Positions 60,683 through 64,000 of a stretch of 64,000 nucleotides of DNA are shown here, piece by piece. Source of the stretch: Sanguibacter inulinus. GTDB taxonomy: Bacteria > Actinomycetota > Actinomycetes > Actinomycetales > Cellulomonadaceae. Positions within the stretch are counted from its first letter, which is position 1; every line of letters starts with the position of its first letter. The notes beneath the pieces were generated by a model. It saw nothing but the letters and a program-made list of their open reading frames with translations, made no database searches and was not told the DNA's origin. The position numbers were made by a program, and so were the translations under genes. The DNA is taken from positions 1 to 64,000 of the forward strand of contig NZ_JACBYE010000021.1 of assembly GCF_013415325.1 (NCBI RefSeq). Reading direction: 5' to 3'.

Positions 60683-60941
60683 CCTCCGACCGTACGACCT
60701 CGTGCCGGCCCGCGGGAGGTACCAGCTGTACCCGCCACGCTCATCACACTCTCGCGCCGAGCCGCCTGCAGGCCACGTCGGCACGAAGGTCTTGAGGTAC
60801 GCCGCGGGCGTGTGCGAGCGTGCATCACCGCTCGGCAGGGGACGACAACCTCCGAGACGCGCTCGCCTCGTCGTGTGGTGCCGGGGGGCTCGGTGACAGG
60901 TTGTCAGGCGCCAGGCGCTCCGGCGTGATGAACGCGTCGGT

Positions 60942-61811
60942 TCAAGAGAACGCCGTCTGAGTCCAGAGATGCGTGACGGCGTAGGCCCGCCACGGTGCCC
61001 AGTCCTCGCTGAGCCGTGCAGCCGCTGTCCCGGTCCGGACCCCGAGGGCCTTCTTGAGCACGAGGTCGTCCGCCGGGTAGGCATCACGATCACCGAAGAG
61101 GCGCAGCGCCACGTAGTCGGCTGTCCACGGTCCGATACCCCGCACGGCGAGCAGTGCAGCGCGGGCGGCATGCGGGTCGTCGTCCATACCTAGGAGGAGG
61201 TCGCCCGAGGCGACGGCATGAGCGAGGGCTGACACGGTCGCTGCCCGGGCTCCGGTGAGCCCGACGATGCTGCGCAGGGTGTCGACATCGACCGCTGCGA
61301 CAGCCTCGGCTGTCGGGAAGGACCGGAATCCTGCTGGGGCGTCTCCCCCGAGCGCCGCGACCAGCCGCCCACCGAAGGTCCTGGCTGCACCGAGCGACAC
61401 CTGCTGCCCGATCACGGTCATCGCGGCGGTCTCGAACCCGTCGACCGAGCCCAGGATCCTCAGCCCCGGGCGCGCAGCGACAAGAGGTGCGAGCGTCCCA
61501 GACTGCGCGAGGTGCGCGTCGATCCCCTCGACCTCGCGGTCGAGGTCGAGCCAGCGCCGGACTGTCGCGACGAGCCCGGCGTCGACCGGGGCGTCACCGT
61601 CGTGGTCCACAGCGCTCAGTCGGACCGATCCCGGCTCGTCCCACGCGACCGTGACGACGAGCTCTCCCCCGCGAACGCTGCGCGAGTGCCGAGCAGCGAG
61701 CAGGTCACAGGTCTCGATGCCAGGAATCGCGTGGGCGGCGACGGTCCGCATCAGCGGCTCGAGGGTGATCGGGACCGTGTGCTCGAGTCGGACTGCCAGA
61801 CCGTTGCTCAT
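60942..61811 (-). CDS. alkA: DNA-3-methyladenine glycosylase II (AlkA type)
   Basis: 289-aa base-excision glycosylase that removes alkylated purines. The N-terminal AlkA-N-like beta domain is followed by the helix-hairpin-helix GPD fold (VRGIGPWTADYVALRLFG), with the catalytic Asp in YPADDLVL (248 or 249). ATG 61811 overlaps the upstream MGMT stop (ATGA). Last gene of a four-gene alkylation-repair operon. Confidence 0.93.
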   Translation of the reverse strand: MSNGLAVRLEHTVPITLEPLMRTVAAHAIPGIETCDLLAARHSRSVRGGELVVTVAWDEPGSVRLSAVDHDGDAPVDAGLVATVRRWLDLDREVEGIDAHLAQSGTLAPLVAARPGLRILGSVDGFETAAMTVIGQQVSLGAARTFGGRLVAALGGDAPAGFRSFPTAEAVAAVDVDTLRSIVGLTGARAATVSALAHAVASGDLLLGMDDDPHAARAALLAVRGIGPWTADYVALRLFGDRDAYPADDLVLKKALGVRTGTAAARLSEDWAPWRAYAVTHLWTQTAFS

Positions 61812-62452
61812 GACGCCGCCTCGAGCTCGAGCAGCCACCGCTTGGCGGCAGGCCCGCCGGCATACTGCCCGGTGGTGCCGTCCGAGCGCACCACCCGGTG
61901 GCACGGCACGACGAGCGGCAGAGGATTCTTCGCACAGGCTGTGCCCACCGCGCGGACCGCACGGGGGCTACCCGCGAGTGCGGCCACCTCGGTGTAGGTC
62001 GCGGTGCGCCCATAGGGAATCTCGGGGAGGTGCCGGACCACCTCTCGGCGGAAACCCGTCGTGAGGGTCAGGTCCAGAGGCAGGTCAAAGCTGCGCCGGC
62101 TGCCGGTCAGGTACTCCTCGACCTCGAAGGCCAGCCTGTCGAGCCGGGCCGGCGCACGCAGGACCCGAGGGCTCACCTTGCGGGCCAGCGTGTCGAGCAC
62201 CTGGTCGAAGCCCTCGACCGCGAAGGCCAGGCGGAGGACGCCGACCTCGGTCGCTGCCAGGAGCATCTCGCCGACAGGTGTGTCGACGGTGCGGTAGGCG
62301 ACGTCGAGCAGCCCGCGCTCTTGGGCGACGAGCGCCAGCCGTGCCCGCAGCACCGACTCGACGACACTGTCCGCGTCGGTGTCCAGACCGGCGAGCTCGT
62401 CCCAGCCCAGTGCGGTCTGCTCCTTCTGCTGATTCTGCTCAGAGTCGTGCAC
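61808..62452 (-). CDS. ogt: O6-alkylguanine-DNA alkyltransferase with N-terminal extension
   Basis: 214-aa suicide repair protein; the acceptor Cys184 is in PCHR. The standard N-terminal domain begins near residue 50 (LLDVAYRTVDTPVGEML). The first about 48 residues, polar and acidic (QNQQKEQTALGWDELAGLDTDADS then a short helix VVESVLRARLALVAQERG), are extra. GTG start, overlapping the ECF sigma gene by 14 bp. The extension and tight coupling raise the possibility that it binds the sigma factor; this is inference. Confidence 0.9.
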   Translation of the reverse strand: MHDSEQNQQKEQTALGWDELAGLDTDADSVVESVLRARLALVAQERGLLDVAYRTVDTPVGEMLLAATEVGVLRLAFAVEGFDQVLDTLARKVSPRVLRAPARLDRLAFEVEEYLTGSRRSFDLPLDLTLTTGFRREVVRHLPEIPYGRTATYTEVAALAGSPRAVRAVGTACAKNPLPLVVPCHRVVRSDGTTGQYAGGPAAKRWLLELEAAS

Positions 62453-62945
62453 CGTACACCTCCTCGTCTGTGGTCACAGGTCCAGCGAGTGCCGCGCGGA
62501 GCGCTCGCACCCCGTCGGCGGCAGCCCGACGCGCGGCTGCCTCGGTCCCGCCGAGCACGGCGGCGACCTCGGCGTAGGGCAGGCCACCCAGGTGGTGGAA
62601 GGCGACGCACTCCCGCTGGCGGGTGGGCAGCGTCGCGAGCGCGGCGTACAGGTCGAGCCGTTCGGCCGAACCGAGCCCGGCGGTCTCCGGACGCTCAGGA
62701 ACCGTCTCGACCGGGAGGGCGCGCCGAGCCCTGGCGCGGAGGTGGTCGATCCCCTTGCGACGGGCGATGGTCACCAGCCACGCCTCGACGTTGGCGTCGT
62801 GAGGAAGCTCCGGGTAGGCGCGCATCGCCGAGACGAAGGTCTCGGCCCACACGTCGTCTGCGTCGTCAGGGCCGACAAGCGCCCGGCACACCCGCAGGAC
62901 AGCGCCGCCGTGCGCCGTGACGACGTGGTCGAAGGCCCGCTGCAT
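62439..62945 (-). CDS. ECF-type RNA polymerase sigma factor
   Basis: 168 aa. Region 2 (DDADDVWAETFVSAMRAY, NVEAWLVTIARRKGIDHLRARARR) and region 4 (LPTRQRECVAFHHLGGLPYAEVAAVLGGTEAAARRAAADGVRAL) are clear. No anti-sigma gene adjoins it. It is sandwiched between two MGMT genes with overlaps on both sides, so it is likely dedicated to alkylation stress. ATG 62945 forms TGATG with the upstream stop. Confidence 0.9.
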   Translation of the reverse strand: MQRAFDHVVTAHGGAVLRVCRALVGPDDADDVWAETFVSAMRAYPELPHDANVEAWLVTIARRKGIDHLRARARRALPVETVPERPETAGLGSAERLDLYAALATLPTRQRECVAFHHLGGLPYAEVAAVLGGTEAAARRAAADGVRALRAALAGPVTTDEEVYGARL

Positions 62946-63433
62946 CAGAAGAGCACCTCGGCGAGGCGGCGCGGGTCTTCGATCGCGAGGAGCTGCTCCT
63001 TGCGGGCGATCCCACCCGCGTACCCGGTGAGGGTCCCGTCAGAGCCGACCACGCGGTGGCACGGCACGATGATCGAGAGGGGGTTGCGCCCGTTCGCGGC
63101 TCCCACCGCCCTCACCAGCCGGGCATCACCCAGGGCCAGCGCGAGGTCGAGATAGCTGCGGGTGGAGCCGTAGGGGATCTCGGTCAGCTGGGCCCAGACC
63201 CTGTGCTGGAAGACGGTCCCGACAGCGGCCGTCGGCACCGTGAACTCGCGACGCCCGCCCGCGAAGTACTCGGCGAGCTCGCTCTCGAGCTGCCCGGCAC
63301 CGTCGTCCGAGGGCTCGCCGAAAGAGTCGGGGAGGTGAGCCGCCCCCGCCATGAACAGACGGCTGAGCACTCCGTCAGTGCTCACGGCCGTCAACGGACC
63401 GACGGGCGACTCGATCACCCGGAACGTCCTCAT
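62945..63433 (-). CDS. ogt: O6-alkylguanine-DNA alkyltransferase, short form
   Basis: 162-aa MGMT of standard length, acceptor Cys125 in PCHR, with the DNA-binding segment AQLTEIPYGSTRSYLDLA. First gene of the repair operon. It differs from the downstream 214-aa paralogue throughout, so this is an old pair rather than a recent duplication. ATG 63433 has a GGAGGGGG-type purine stretch just upstream. Confidence 0.93.
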   Translation of the reverse strand: MRTFRVIESPVGPLTAVSTDGVLSRLFMAGAAHLPDSFGEPSDDGAGQLESELAEYFAGGRREFTVPTAAVGTVFQHRVWAQLTEIPYGSTRSYLDLALALGDARLVRAVGAANGRNPLSIIVPCHRVVGSDGTLTGYAGGIARKEQLLAIEDPRRLAEVLF

Positions 63434-63764
63434 ACGATCCCCCTCCCTTCCTGAAGCTGGTCCTGCTCGCCAGGCCCGCGTCGATCCGCGTCGACGGCCG
63501 CCGTAGACAGATGCAGACAGCTGCGCACATCTGACGCCGCACCGGGTGCGGACGCCGGACCATCATCCCAGTCACCCTGCAGACGTCGGCCAGAGCCGGT
63601 TCGTGAGGTCCGAGACCTGTCAGATCTCGGAGAGCGTCATCCGTACCAGCTCCCGCACCCGCTCTGGACAAAACATGGGACCTTTGACGCATGTGAGGGC
63701 GGACACACCCGCATAGCGTTGAAGACATCACATCCCCCGCACGACATCCCGATCGAAGGACCCG
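63434..63764. promoter_or_regulatory. Divergent control region of repair operon and adhE, Rex/CRP-like site
   Basis: 331 bp. TGTGAGGGCGGACACA at 63692-63707 matches 12 of 16 positions of the actinobacterial Rex operator TGTGAACGCGTTCACA and also resembles a CRP/GlxR site. TTGACG (63684-63689) is a possible -35 for adhE, with CATAGC (63712-63717) as a poorly spaced -10. Near the repair side, AGACAGATGC and AGACAGCTGC at about 63507-63526 form a short direct repeat. No gene is supported. Confidence 0.45.
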
Positions 63765-64000
63765 ATGACCCTCACCGACGCACCGACCACAGTCGCCGCC
63801 GAGATCGACGCTCTCGTCGTCGCAGGCAACGCTGCGCTCGCCGAGTACGCGAGCTTCACACAGGAGCAGATCGACCACATCGTCAAGAAGGCCTCGGTCG
63901 CAGCCCTCAACCAGCACGGCGAGCTCGCCGTGCACGCCGTGCGCGAGACCGGCCGCGGAGTCTTCGAGGACAAGGCCGTGAAGAACATCTTCGCGTGCGA
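63765..64000 (+). CDS. adhE: Bifunctional acetaldehyde-CoA/alcohol dehydrogenase, 5' part
   Basis: The first 78 codons of AdhE, cut by the window end. The segments EYASFTQEQIDHIVKKASVAAL and GRGVFEDKAVKNIFACE are the start of the N-terminal aldehyde-dehydrogenase domain. AdhE reduces acetyl-CoA to ethanol, reoxidising NADH during fermentation. ATG 63765 has GAAGGA upstream. A Rex-like site upstream fits NADH-responsive control. Confidence 0.93.
   Translation, partial: MTLTDAPTTVAAEIDALVVAGNAALAEYASFTQEQIDHIVKKASVAALNQHGELAVHAVRETGRGVFEDKAVKNIFAC

Overview
The window comes from a high-GC actinobacterium, most likely a member of the Micrococcales near Cellulomonadaceae/Sanguibacteraceae. The evidence is very high GC at third codon positions, frequent GTG starts, 1-4 bp start/stop overlaps (ATGA, GTGA, TGATG), a NucS-type mismatch endonuclease, DUF2550 downstream of atpC, a Rho with a long disordered insert, class Ib nrdHIE, and an AdhE suggesting fermentative ability. 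The genus is an inference.

Layout. 1-3.8 kb: nrdHIE on the minus strand, with a NrdR-like box and DnaA-box-like words upstream and an inverted/direct repeat after nrdE. 3.8-23.6 kb: a carbohydrate island with GH1 beta-glucosidase, GH2 beta-mannosidase, a divergent ROK regulator plus AGE-family sugar isomerase, GH31 alpha-xylosidase, GH42 beta-galactosidase, a LacI regulator, a CUT1 ABC importer without its own ATPase, and a large GH3 enzyme. Four promoters here carry copies of one 14-bp palindrome close to TCGAAGCGCTTCGA, so GH1, GH42-GH31, the importer and GH3 probably form one LacI regulon. The enzyme set fits intracellular trimming of imported xyloglucan-type oligosaccharides. 23.6-25.7 kb: two lipoproteins and a small secreted peptide in less GC-rich DNA. 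25.7-45.4 kb: core genes, all on the minus strand: nucS, DUF2550, atpIBEFHAGDC, wecA-like, sua5, prmC, prfA, rpmE, rho, thrB, thrC, hom.

45.7-49.9 kb: an iron-box-controlled heme importer (hmuTUV) with a C-terminally anchored surface protein. 50-55.8 kb: a 500-aa protein of unknown function, argS-lysA, a FadR-family regulator. 55.9-59.6 kb: tRNA-Arg(CCG), a GNAT acetyltransferase, two small unknown genes preceded by a 9-bp minisatellite, and a ThuA/Gfo-Idh-MocA pair. 59.7-63.4 kb: an XRE/MmyB-type regulator and an alkylation-repair operon (MGMT, ECF sigma, MGMT with N-terminal extension, AlkA). The window ends in the first 78 codons of adhE.

The most unusual signals are non-coding. Two intergenic elements 38 kb apart, each just past the stop of a minus-strand gene, share one design: an 11-bp word repeated every 20 bp, with inverted copies on the left, a hairpin-forming core, and direct copies on the right. 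Other gaps carry unrelated sequences with a similar opposed-repeat layout (76-, 19- and 23-bp spacing). The second point of interest is the ECF sigma factor translationally overlapped with two O6-alkylguanine transferases and no visible anti-sigma gene. No insertion sequence, prophage or CRISPR array was seen.
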